NCBI GenBank assembly: GCA_029864165.1
Contig: JAOTTZ010000021.1
Span: 1 to 12,366 of the forward strand
Length of the DNA: 12,366 nt
Source of the DNA: Burkholderiaceae bacterium
GTDB lineage: Bacteria > Pseudomonadota > Gammaproteobacteria > Burkholderiales > Burkholderiaceae_C
Direction: 5' to 3'
Under the pieces are notes generated by a model. That model was not told the DNA's origin and did no database searches. It was given only the letters and a program-made list of their open reading frames with translations. Each line of letters starts with the position of its first letter. The first letter of the stretch is position 1. Positions 1 to 6,873 of this stretch are shown piece after piece. Both the position numbers and the translations under genes were made by a program.

Positions 1-2
1 AT

Positions 3-734
3 CTGATCAGCCCGGCGGTGATGGTCGATGCGAGATCGGTCGAATTTCTGAATTCGTTGGGCCCGGGCCGGTGCGAGCTCGGCTCCCATTTGCACGGGGA
101 ATATATCGGACCCTGCCCTAAGTTCCCCGGCCCCGATTTCAGCGGATGCGACCCCGGCGAAATGCAGTGTCAGTATGACGAAGCGCTCGAGTTCGAGAAG
201 CTGAAAAGCCTAACCGATCGATTTGCTGATCTATTCGGCCATCGCCCGGCTTCGTTCAGGGCCGGTAGATTCGGCGCGCGCGGCTGGACGATCAATTGTT
301 TACAGCAACTCGGCTACACGCACGACACCAGCGTAACGCCGTTTCGAAATTGGCACGACATCGCAGATTTCTCCAAGCCACGGTGTTTGTCGCCCTATTA
401 CCCGTCAATTGACGACATCTGCCAGCCTGGCGACTCGTCCGTGCTCGAGGTGCCGGTATCTATCACCCCGGAACTGGAGTGGCTGCGTCCGACGCCTAAG
501 TTTTCCGATTTCGAGCAGTGCAGGAAAGTCGTCGACTGGTATGAGCAGCATACGGATCCGACCGTCCTGTGCTGCATGTTCCACAACGTTGAGCTGGTTC
601 CGGGCAAGAGCCCCTACTGCGCGAGCGAAGAAGATTGCCAGGGCATGCTCCACAGGCTGGAGGCGATCTTTGAGTTGCTCGCCAAGCGCGGCTACCAGTT
701 CAAGACATTGAGCCAGGTTACGGTAGACGGCTGA
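3..734 (+). CDS. Polysaccharide deacetylase-like protein, 5'-truncated by window edge
   Basis: The open frame runs through the left edge, so the true start lies outside; the GTG at 18 and ATG at 21 are internal codons. The visible 243 residues carry the metal-binding His pair of the polysaccharide deacetylase (NodB/CE4-like) fold in the segment GSHLHGEY (His codons at 87-89 and 93-95), the conserved patch FRAGRFG, and a C-terminal FHN motif (His codon 582-584) followed by a PG-SPY segment typical of the subfamily. The N-terminal catalytic Asp motif would be upstream of the window. Family members remove N- or O-acyl groups from sugars by metal-dependent hydrolysis. The stop overlaps the next start by one base (TGATG), so the two are translationally coupled. 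It probably deacetylates an intermediate of the glycan made by the neighbouring glycosyltransferases; the substrate is not known. Confidence 0.85.
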   Translation: MISPAVMVDARSVEFLNSLGPGRCELGSHLHGEYIGPCPKFPGPDFSGCDPGEMQCQYDEALEFEKLKSLTDRFADLFGHRPASFRAGRFGARGWTINCLQQLGYTHDTSVTPFRNWHDIADFSKPRCLSPYYPSIDDICQPGDSSVLEVPVSITPELEWLRPTPKFSDFEQCRKVVDWYEQHTDPTVLCCMFHNVELVPGKSPYCASEEDCQGMLHRLEAIFELLAKRGYQFKTLSQVTVDG

Positions 735-1711
735 TGAGCAAAGTACTGATCGTCACCGACAAGCCGGGCTGGTCGTACGACACGATCGCCAAGGGTTTGG
801 TACGGTACAACAACAACGACCGTCTTGTGCTTGACATTGCGGCCGCAAGCGATGAGATGGACTTCATCGAGCGCGAACATCACCGCTACGACCTGATCTT
901 TCCGCTGGGGTGGACTCAGATTATCTCGAAGAAGAAGCCGCTGTACGAAGACCTGATGCCGTTCGTCGAGCGTCGAAAACTGATCACCGGAATCCACTCC
1001 CATCGCTCGTGGGACGACTATACGTCGCTGCCTGATTTCTCGCCGTCGCCGCCGGCGGTGCTGCTCGATCGGCTGTCACGGCTCAGGGGAGTCAACACTG
1101 TCAGCCGCAGGCTGCACCAGATTTTTGAGCGAGCCGGACTGACAAACATCGCGCTGACAGAGAACGGGGTCGATACCGAGCTTTTCAGCCCGAAAAAGCC
1201 GGTCAATATCGACCCACGGACTCCGCTGGTCCTGGGTTTTTCCGGCAGCAAGGACATCCCTAAACACGACTATCTGAAAGGGTTCAGCGAATTCATCGAA
1301 CCGTTGAGCGCGATCCCGAATGTGCAAATCATGGTTCTAGGCAACAGGGGGGAGCGCCAAGTACAGCGGGAGGATATGCCGGCGCTGTACAACCAGATCG
1401 ATCTCTACATCTGCGCATCGACTTCGGAAGGCTTCTCCCAGAGCGTCCTGGAAGCCTCTGCCTGTGGCCGCGGGGTCCTGTCCACCCGAGTTGGGGGGTG
1501 CGAAGATCTGATCCAAGAGGGGTGCAACGGATTTTTCATCCCTAGAGATCTTGAGCGCATCAAGACGGTCGTCGCAAGACTAGAGGCCGATCGGGGGCTC
1601 GTCGCCAGCTTGGGCGAGAACAATCGGCGCGTGGCGTGCGATCGATACTCGTGGAATACCAGGGTCAAAGACTGGCTGCGATTCATCGAGTTGCATCTTC
1701 CACTTGGCTAG
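734..1711 (+). CDS. Glycosyltransferase family 4 (GT-B fold)
   Basis: A 325-residue protein with the C-terminal signature of GT4 retaining glycosyltransferases: the EX7E motif (E232 and E240 in SEGFSQSVLEASACG), then a GG-EDLI/NG-F block (roughly residues 250-275) that normally contacts the nucleotide-sugar donor. A GFSGS segment around residue 168 starts the C-terminal Rossmann-like domain. The N-terminal acceptor domain begins with VLIVTDKPGWSYD and is short, since GT4 enzymes are usually 350-400 residues. No signal peptide or membrane helix is visible, so it is probably cytosolic or peripheral to the inner membrane. The ATG at 734 overlaps the upstream stop by one base, and there is no strong Shine-Dalgarno, which fits translational coupling. 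Donor and acceptor cannot be predicted. The family call is firm, the pathway (surface or secreted glycan) is inferred from neighbours. Confidence 0.9.
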   Translation: MSKVLIVTDKPGWSYDTIAKGLVRYNNNDRLVLDIAAASDEMDFIEREHHRYDLIFPLGWTQIISKKKPLYEDLMPFVERRKLITGIHSHRSWDDYTSLPDFSPSPPAVLLDRLSRLRGVNTVSRRLHQIFERAGLTNIALTENGVDTELFSPKKPVNIDPRTPLVLGFSGSKDIPKHDYLKGFSEFIEPLSAIPNVQIMVLGNRGERQVQREDMPALYNQIDLYICASTSEGFSQSVLEASACGRGVLSTRVGGCEDLIQEGCNGFFIPRDLERIKTVVARLEADRGLVASLGENNRRVACDRYSWNTRVKDWLRFIELHLPLG

Positions 1712-1727
1712 CTTCCCGCATCGACCT

Positions 1728-2879
1728 ATGCGAATCATCTGTACCAGCAAGATAGCCAACACCACGGTCGGCCACATCGATCATGCACTGGCTTATGCGG
1801 CAGGGTGGCAACGCCTGGGCCACGAGGTCTATCTGATCGAGCACGTTGGACGCGGCCGATGTACCGCTGCGAATGGCGAGGCAGTACCTTTCTCCGAGTG
1901 GGACGGGCGTGCTCATTTTGAAGCGGTCGCCCGCTTCTATGGCCTCTGGCCCAGGTGTTGCCTGATCTATAAACAGGGCGAGGCGACGCATGGGATGTCG
2001 TTCGCTGAGGCAGTCGACGTTGCCAAAATGACCGATCTCTTGGCCACCCGTAGCGGACAAATCCACAGGCTACCCGAGATCTTCGAGCCGCCGAGGCAGC
2101 GCGCGTTCTTTGACGGCAACCCCGGCAGCACGCAGACCCTGTTTCACCAGCGAGCCGAAGGCCACGATCCGCTCGACCGCTACGAATTTCTGTTTACGAT
2201 GGGGCTCAACATCGGCACACCACGATGTTCGATACCGACCGATGGGCTACGCTGGCGACCGATGCCGCGTCCGGTCTTGCTTTCCATGTGGCCAGCAGCG
2301 ACTGACCTGCGGTGCCAGCGATTCACCACCATTTCCACCTGGAAGGGCAGAGCCACCTTCGAGTGGCAAGGGGTTCGCTCTGGCGAGAAAGCAGACAACT
2401 GGCTACAGTACCTCGACCTTCCGGCTGCCAGCGGCCAAGGGTTGGAGATCGCGCTGCGTATGGAGTCCGACGACCACTTGAAAGACCGCCAAATATTCGA
2501 AGACCGGGGGTGGATCATTTCCGATCCGGGCCGCTTGCGCGAGTTCGACGACTATCGCAACTACATCGGACGATCGCGTGCGGAGTTCAGCGTTGCACAC
2601 AACCGTTACGTGGAATTTGAGACCGGTTGGTTCAGCGATCGAAGCGCGCTATATTTGGCCAGCGGGAAACCCGCGCTGGTGCAGTCGACGGGAGTAGAAG
2701 GCCACCTGCCGACCGGCAAGGGATTGTTGACTTTCTCATCGATGAGCGAAGCCTTGGCAGGGATAGAGGCGATCAACGCCGACTATCAGGAGCACAGTCT
2801 GGCGGCGCGCGAGATCGCCGAACGGCATTTCGATTCCGACCGCGTTCTGGCAGACATACTCGAGCAAATCGGTGGCTGA
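1728..2879 (+). CDS. Divergent GT-B-like glycosyltransferase (putative)
   Basis: The 383-residue protein starts with a Rossmann-like strand (MRIICTSKIANTTVGHIDHA) and a G-H-E-V-Y-L-I-E segment typical of GT-B N-terminal domains. The C-terminal third has a pattern I recognise from poorly described glycosyltransferases: a WFSDRSALYLASGKPALVQ segment, then G-hLP-GKGLL and a final A-REIAERHFDSDRVL helix, the donor-side equivalent of the GT4 C-terminus. It lacks an obvious EX7E motif. The start is uncertain: ATG 1728 gives a 16-nt gap after the previous gene, while an in-frame TTG at 1704 would add eight residues and overlap it. Neither has a clear ribosome binding site. I prefer 1728 because the first beta strand begins there. 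It follows the GT4 gene in the same operon, so it probably acts on the same glycan. The substrate is unknown, and the enzyme assignment is weaker than for its neighbour. Confidence 0.75.
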   Translation: MRIICTSKIANTTVGHIDHALAYAAGWQRLGHEVYLIEHVGRGRCTAANGEAVPFSEWDGRAHFEAVARFYGLWPRCCLIYKQGEATHGMSFAEAVDVAKMTDLLATRSGQIHRLPEIFEPPRQRAFFDGNPGSTQTLFHQRAEGHDPLDRYEFLFTMGLNIGTPRCSIPTDGLRWRPMPRPVLLSMWPAATDLRCQRFTTISTWKGRATFEWQGVRSGEKADNWLQYLDLPAASGQGLEIALRMESDDHLKDRQIFEDRGWIISDPGRLREFDDYRNYIGRSRAEFSVAHNRYVEFETGWFSDRSALYLASGKPALVQSTGVEGHLPTGKGLLTFSSMSEALAGIEAINADYQEHSLAAREIAERHFDSDRVLADILEQIGG

Positions 2880-2886
2880 GAATGCA

Positions 2887-3552
2887 ATGAACAAGTTGAG
2901 CGGCCTGTCGGCCTCCCCAGCAGTGACGACGCTTTACATCGCGCGCCACGGCCAAAGCGAATGGAACAACCAAAGTCGCGTGACCGGTCAACTCGACCCA
3001 GGCTTGTCTCCCAAAGGTCAACAACAAAGTGAGGCATTGGCTCGTTGCCTACAGGATGAAAACCTCGCTGCAATTTACACCAGCGTACTGCAACGTACGA
3101 TAGACACGGCGCAGCCTACGGCGACCGCAATACGATCGCCGATGGTCTCATTACCCGCGCTCAATGAGATCTATCTGGGCGTGTTGCAGGGGCGCTATCG
3201 AGACGAACGCGATCCCGACGCACAAGCCATGTGGGCGCTGTGGCAAGCCGACATTTGGGGTTATCAGGTGCCCGGCGCCGAGCGCTTCGACGAGTTCACG
3301 CAGCGCGTCAGCCAAGCGCTGCAAGAAATCTTGCTACAGCACAGTGGGCGCAGCATCCTGATCGTTGGTCACCGCGGCACCAACCGAGTGCTGCTGGGCA
3401 AGCTGCTTGATTGGCCGCCTGAGAGATGGTCTGATCTGCACTTGCGCAACAAATACTTTTATCGCGTCCGCCGGGGCATTGCAACAGAGATTGCTACGTT
3501 TACGCTCAGCGGCAGCAATATCGGGAGCTGCCACGATGGGTTGGTCATGTGA
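2887..3552 (+). CDS. Histidine phosphatase family protein (phosphoglycerate mutase-like)
   Basis: The 221-residue protein has the full catalytic set of the histidine phosphatase superfamily, numbered from ATG 2887. The RHGQSEWN motif holds the phospho-accepting His (R20-H21-G22), R70 lies in LQRTIDTA, E94 in LNEIYLG, and the second catalytic His is H162 in VGHRGTNR. Members hydrolyse phosphate esters through a phosphohistidine, or act as cofactor-dependent mutases. Length and the isolated operon position favour a phosphatase over glycolytic mutase. An in-frame GTG at 2872 would add five residues and overlap the previous stop; ATG 2887 leaves a 7-nt gap and is preferred. Lying between two glycosyltransferases and an exporter, it may remove phosphate from a sugar-phosphate or other intermediate. 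CobC- or GpmB-like names would be over-calls because no such pathway genes are nearby. Confidence 0.9.
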   Translation: MNKLSGLSASPAVTTLYIARHGQSEWNNQSRVTGQLDPGLSPKGQQQSEALARCLQDENLAAIYTSVLQRTIDTAQPTATAIRSPMVSLPALNEIYLGVLQGRYRDERDPDAQAMWALWQADIWGYQVPGAERFDEFTQRVSQALQEILLQHSGRSILIVGHRGTNRVLLGKLLDWPPERWSDLHLRNKYFYRVRRGIATEIATFTLSGSNIGSCHDGLVM

Positions 3553-3553
3553 T

Positions 3554-3625
3554 ATGCAGGCACAAGCATTTGCGACCTACAACGTGGCCCTGGGCGGGAT
3601 CTCGCAGCCCAAAGGCCACCAATGA
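3554..3625 (+). CDS. Possible 23-codon leader ORF before the ABC exporter
   Basis: In the 69-nt gap between the phosphatase and the exporter an ATG at 3554 opens a 23-codon frame (MQAQAFATYNVALGGISQPK, then GHQ). Its TGA stop at 3623-3625 overlaps the exporter ATG at 3622 as ATGA. This arrangement would couple exporter translation to the small frame. There is no good Shine-Dalgarno before 3554 and the peptide resembles nothing I know, so it may be chance. It is recorded because it exactly fills the gap. Confidence 0.2.
   Translation: MQAQAFATYNVALGGISQPKGHQ
3611..3615 (+). promoter_or_regulatory. Ribosome binding site of the ABC exporter
   Basis: AAAGG lies six bases before ATG 3622, supporting this start for the exporter even though it sits 69 nt after the previous gene. 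Confidence 0.5.
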
Positions 3626-5382
3626 ACCCGGGTGCCTCGCGCTTTAAGCAGATCGTCTTGAGCGACTTGCGCGCGCGCAAATGGAGCGTTGCGCTAGCCT
3701 TCATCAGTCTGCTGGGGGCCACTGCGATGGAACTGCTTTCGCCATGGCCGATCAAGTTGGTGATTGACTATGTCCTGTTAGCCAGGCCATTGGCGCCAAC
3801 GCTTGCTTGGCTGCAGCCATTGTTTGCTAACGGCACGATGGTGGCCCTGGTGGCGATTTCCTGCTCGATCGCGATCATCGCCTTGCTAAGCGGGGGCTTT
3901 GCTTATATGCAAACCTACTTGAGCGCCAAGGTGGGATATGAAATGGTCTACACCTTGCGGTGTGAATTGTTTGCGCACCTGCAGCAACTGTCGCTGTCGT
4001 TCCACAATCGGTCGCGCTCGGGAGAGTTACTCCACAAGGTCGCTTCCGACACCAATTTGATACGCGACGTATTCTCCGACTGGGCGATTCACTTTAGCGC
4101 GCAGATCTTGATGCTGCTCGGCGTGGTGGCGATCATGTTGGCGATGAACTGGCAACTCGCGCTGGTGGTATTGGCAACTTTGCCCCTGCTTTTTGCGGTG
4201 CTGTACTTCTTGAATCGCCAAATTCGATTGTCGGCGCGTTCACAGCGCAAGCAAGAGGGCAAGGTCATTTCTCGACTCAACGAAGTGTTGTCGTCGATCG
4301 CCTTGGTGCAAGCTTTTGGCCGCGAAGGTTTTGAGCAAGAACGCTTCTCGACGGAAAGTGCCCAGAGTCTGGAGGCTGGGCTCAGGAGCGCTCGCGCTGC
4401 CGCGGCCGTTTCTAAAGCGATAGGGTTGTCCACCGCGCTCGGCACAGCAGGCACTGTGTGGGCCGGCGCCTTGCTCGCGCTCAAGGGACAGATTACGCCC
4501 GGCGACCTGTTGGTTTTCGTGGCTTACATCAATGCCCTGTACAAGCCGGTCAAAGATCTCGGCAAGATATGGGCAAAGTTTTCGCGTGCGCGCGTCAGCG
4601 CGGAACGGATCAGCGAAGTGTTTGCCATAGCACCAGAGATTCGCGACGCACCCAATGCGGTCGAAGCTGTCGATCTCAAGGGAGAGATCGCGCTCGAGCA
4701 CGTCACCTTTGGCTACGAGCATGCGACACCCCTACTCGACGACGTATCGCTGCATATATGTTCCGGCGAGCGTGTTGCGCTGATCGGTGCATCTGGTGCC
4801 GGGAAGTCGACCCTGGTGCGCTTGCTGCTTCGCCTGTACGAGCCGCAGGGCGGCATGATCCGCATTGATGGCCGCAATCTTGCCACGTATACGCGCGAGT
4901 CGCTGCGCCGCGAGATCGGCATTGTGCTGCAAGACACGGTCTTATTCGGTGCCAGCATCCGCGAGAACGTCGCCTACGGCAAGCCCGATGCCACGCTCGA
5001 AGAGATCGAGCAGGCGGCGCGTGCGGCGCACGCGCATGAATTCATTGTGCAACTGCCTGACGGTTACGATGCATTGGTCGGCGAGCGTGGTTGCATGCTC
5101 TCAGGCGGCCAACGTCAGCGGATTTGCCTCGCGCGCGCTCTGATCAAGCGGCCGTCTATTCTGATTCTGGACGAACCGACTTCCGCCGTCGATCCTGAGT
5201 CTGCTGCTGCCATTGATCGAGCGCTCAATGAGATGCATGCCGGTAAGACGAAGTTGGTCATCGGGCATCAGTTTTCGACCTTTGCCAAGTTTGATCGTGT
5301 GTTGGCGCTCAACGAGGGCAAGTTGAGCGAGGTCGATATCAACGATCAGCTCATGGCTGCGAGGACAGCGCAGACGCACTAG
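3622..5382 (+). CDS. ABC exporter, fused membrane and ATPase domains (MsbA/lipid exporter-like)
   Basis: A 586-residue half-transporter expected to act as a dimer in the inner membrane. The N-terminal type I exporter domain (about residues 20-320) has six hydrophobic segments, near 23-39, 73-97, 155-172, 176-197, 265-285 and 290-310, with the long cytoplasmic helices between them (including a SGELLHKVASD coupling region). The ATPase domain (about 355-586) has Walker A GASGAGKST (G389-T397, K395), a Q-loop in IGIVLQDTVLF, signature LSGGQRQR (L493-R500), Walker B ILILDEPTSAVD with D517 and E518, and an H-loop His at H549. The H-loop context is IGHQFST rather than the usual AHRLST, but the catalytic His is present. 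Relatives export lipids, lipid-linked glycans, peptides or drugs. In this operon the likely cargo is the product of the upstream glycosyltransferases. The 3' end overlaps the convergent gene by 32 nt. Confidence 0.93.
   Translation: MNPGASRFKQIVLSDLRARKWSVALAFISLLGATAMELLSPWPIKLVIDYVLLARPLAPTLAWLQPLFANGTMVALVAISCSIAIIALLSGGFAYMQTYLSAKVGYEMVYTLRCELFAHLQQLSLSFHNRSRSGELLHKVASDTNLIRDVFSDWAIHFSAQILMLLGVVAIMLAMNWQLALVVLATLPLLFAVLYFLNRQIRLSARSQRKQEGKVISRLNEVLSSIALVQAFGREGFEQERFSTESAQSLEAGLRSARAAAAVSKAIGLSTALGTAGTVWAGALLALKGQITPGDLLVFVAYINALYKPVKDLGKIWAKFSRARVSAERISEVFAIAPEIRDAPNAVEAVDLKGEIALEHVTFGYEHATPLLDDVSLHICSGERVALIGASGAGKSTLVRLLLRLYEPQGGMIRIDGRNLATYTRESLRREIGIVLQDTVLFGASIRENVAYGKPDATLEEIEQAARAAHAHEFIVQLPDGYDALVGERGCMLSGGQRQRICLARALIKRPSILILDEPTSAVDPESAAAIDRALNEMHAGKTKLVIGHQFSTFAKFDRVLALNEGKLSEVDINDQLMAARTAQTH
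5351..5382. other. Convergent 3' overlap of 32 nt
   Basis: The exporter stop (5380-5382, plus strand) lies inside the last codons of the DMFase-like gene, which ends at 5351 on the minus strand. No terminator hairpin with a U-tract is visible on either strand around this junction, so transcripts from the two sides probably run into each other. Confidence 0.85.
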
Positions 5383-6871
5383 GACGCATTGACAAGACGC
5401 GTTGCAAGACATTGTGTGTTATTTGCTGTGCCGCCGAGCTCAGGCGCGATGACCGCAATGCAGGCACGTTGTAATCGTCCAGGGCCCAGGACCACTGGAT
5501 CGTGCCTGTAGCGAAAACGATGGCGCCGCCGGCTGCCGTGTACACGCTCATATGTGCGACGCCATGCTGACGCGGATCGGTCAGCGCAACCCATGGCGAC
5601 TCCGCCAGTATCTGTATGCCCGCGGGCGCATGTGCGTGCACGCGATCAACCTCGTAGCCCAACAGTCCGGGCAAGGTGGCGCCCGCTTCAAGTCCGGTAT
5701 TGGCAAAGACCCAGTGCTCAGCCGCTTTGATCACGATATCGGCATCAACGGGGTCCGCGGTATACATCACGCCAATAAGCTGCTCTTCGGGTCGATTGAC
5801 CGCTTCGCTACGCCATTTGTCGGTCGCGCGGGACCTGTCGGCGCCGCTTGCCGCAATCGGGTCGCGCGCCGCCTTCTTGTGGCAAACCATGATGCGACTC
5901 GATGTGCCGGATTCACTGCTGTCTTCAAAGCGGACTTGCCAGTAGGCGCAATTGGCTGAGAAAAAGCCAAGATGCACGCCGGCGTCTCGCGCTGCCTCGA
6001 CATGCTGCCGCATTTCCCATGACCAGTATTCGTCGTGCCCGACGGAGAGCCACGCCTTGTATTGGCGCAACAAGCCCGGCATCGCGTGGGTATCCAGATT
6101 AGTGCAATAGGCCGAGTCATAGCCCTCGCGTTCCAACCAGCGCAGCATGTTGTATTCCCAGCCGGCGTTGCTCACTTTATAGCTATCCGGGTGCGGTTGC
6201 AGATTGGTCAAAAACTCGCCCGCGCCCATGCCATAGGCTGCTGCCGGGTTTTGGGCATTGGCCGCATACGGGCGATTGAACGACACCTTCGATGCGCGTT
6301 TACGCTCAGCGCTACCCCACTTGTAGAGAGATTTGCCACCCCAATGGTTGTAGGCTTGATAGGTCGTCACGCTGAGCTGAAACAACAGATCGGCTGATCG
6401 TTGATCATCGCGCACCACAAAAACGATGTAACTCTGCGCACCATCGGTGAGCTCGGTGAGTTTTGCAAGATATACGCCGCCGACCCAATCCGCCGGGTCG
6501 CCGGGGTTGGCCGTCGTTAAAGGGTAGGGGTTGGCCCACGCACAATCGATGAGGCCCGTTTGCGGCTCGACTGTGGGCACGACCTGCACAGTGCCCGCGA
6601 TAACCGTAGGGCCCAGGACGCGCCGAGCGCCCATTCCTTGATACCAGCCCATGCGGAATACTTCCAACGCAAAAGTTGGTGCCTTGGTATTAACGTACAA
6701 ATTGATCACCTCGCCGCGATTGACACTGGTGGCGGATGCGTAACCTTCTATCTCGCGCGCCGTGGCTGGGCGAGTAAGTCGCCATTCGCCAGTGCCCTGG
6801 CGCAGATTTTCAGCAACGATGGTGTTGGCGCAGGTCATACGCGTTGCATGTCGTGGTGGCGCATCGTGCAC
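5351..6871 (-). CDS. N,N-dimethylformamidase large-subunit-like domain protein
   Basis: This 506-residue protein matches the pattern of the family named after the C-terminal domain of the N,N-dimethylformamidase beta subunit. An N-terminal beta-rich part has GYASATSVNRGE and FRMGWYQGMGARRV. The core has VVRDDQRSADLLFQ, TTYQAYNHWGGKSLY, the hallmark GHDEYWS (G278-S284 from the GTG start) and a FFSANCAYWQVRFE segment. Characterised DMFases are iron-dependent amide hydrolases with Tyr and Glu metal ligands; which residues here would bind metal I cannot tell. There is no small alpha subunit next to it, so DMF breakdown is unlikely; an amidase or carbohydrate-related role is open. Start choice: GTG 6871 sits two bases after the upstream stop, while ATG 6838 would give 495 residues. 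Neither has a clear ribosome binding site. No signal peptide is evident. It is probably co-transcribed with the GT28 gene. Confidence 0.8.
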   Translation of the reverse strand: MHDAPPRHATRMTCANTIVAENLRQGTGEWRLTRPATAREIEGYASATSVNRGEVINLYVNTKAPTFALEVFRMGWYQGMGARRVLGPTVIAGTVQVVPTVEPQTGLIDCAWANPYPLTTANPGDPADWVGGVYLAKLTELTDGAQSYIVFVVRDDQRSADLLFQLSVTTYQAYNHWGGKSLYKWGSAERKRASKVSFNRPYAANAQNPAAAYGMGAGEFLTNLQPHPDSYKVSNAGWEYNMLRWLEREGYDSAYCTNLDTHAMPGLLRQYKAWLSVGHDEYWSWEMRQHVEAARDAGVHLGFFSANCAYWQVRFEDSSESGTSSRIMVCHKKAARDPIAASGADRSRATDKWRSEAVNRPEEQLIGVMYTADPVDADIVIKAAEHWVFANTGLEAGATLPGLLGYEVDRVHAHAPAGIQILAESPWVALTDPRQHGVAHMSVYTAAGGAIVFATGTIQWSWALDDYNVPALRSSRLSSAAQQITHNVLQRVLSMRPSASALSSQP

Positions 6872-6873
6872 AA

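Noticed and set aside
18..23. GTG/ATG at 18-23 as the start of the deacetylase
   Set aside because: The frame is open back to base 3 and the catalytic Asp region expected at the N-terminus would be missing, so the gene begins outside the window.
4240..4722. Long minus-strand frame of 160 codons inside the ABC exporter
   Set aside because: It is antisense to well-conserved exporter sequence, has biased shadow composition and matches no recognisable family.
5383..5460. Bidirectional terminator at the convergent junction
   Set aside because: No GC-rich inverted repeat with a flanking T or A run was visible there.
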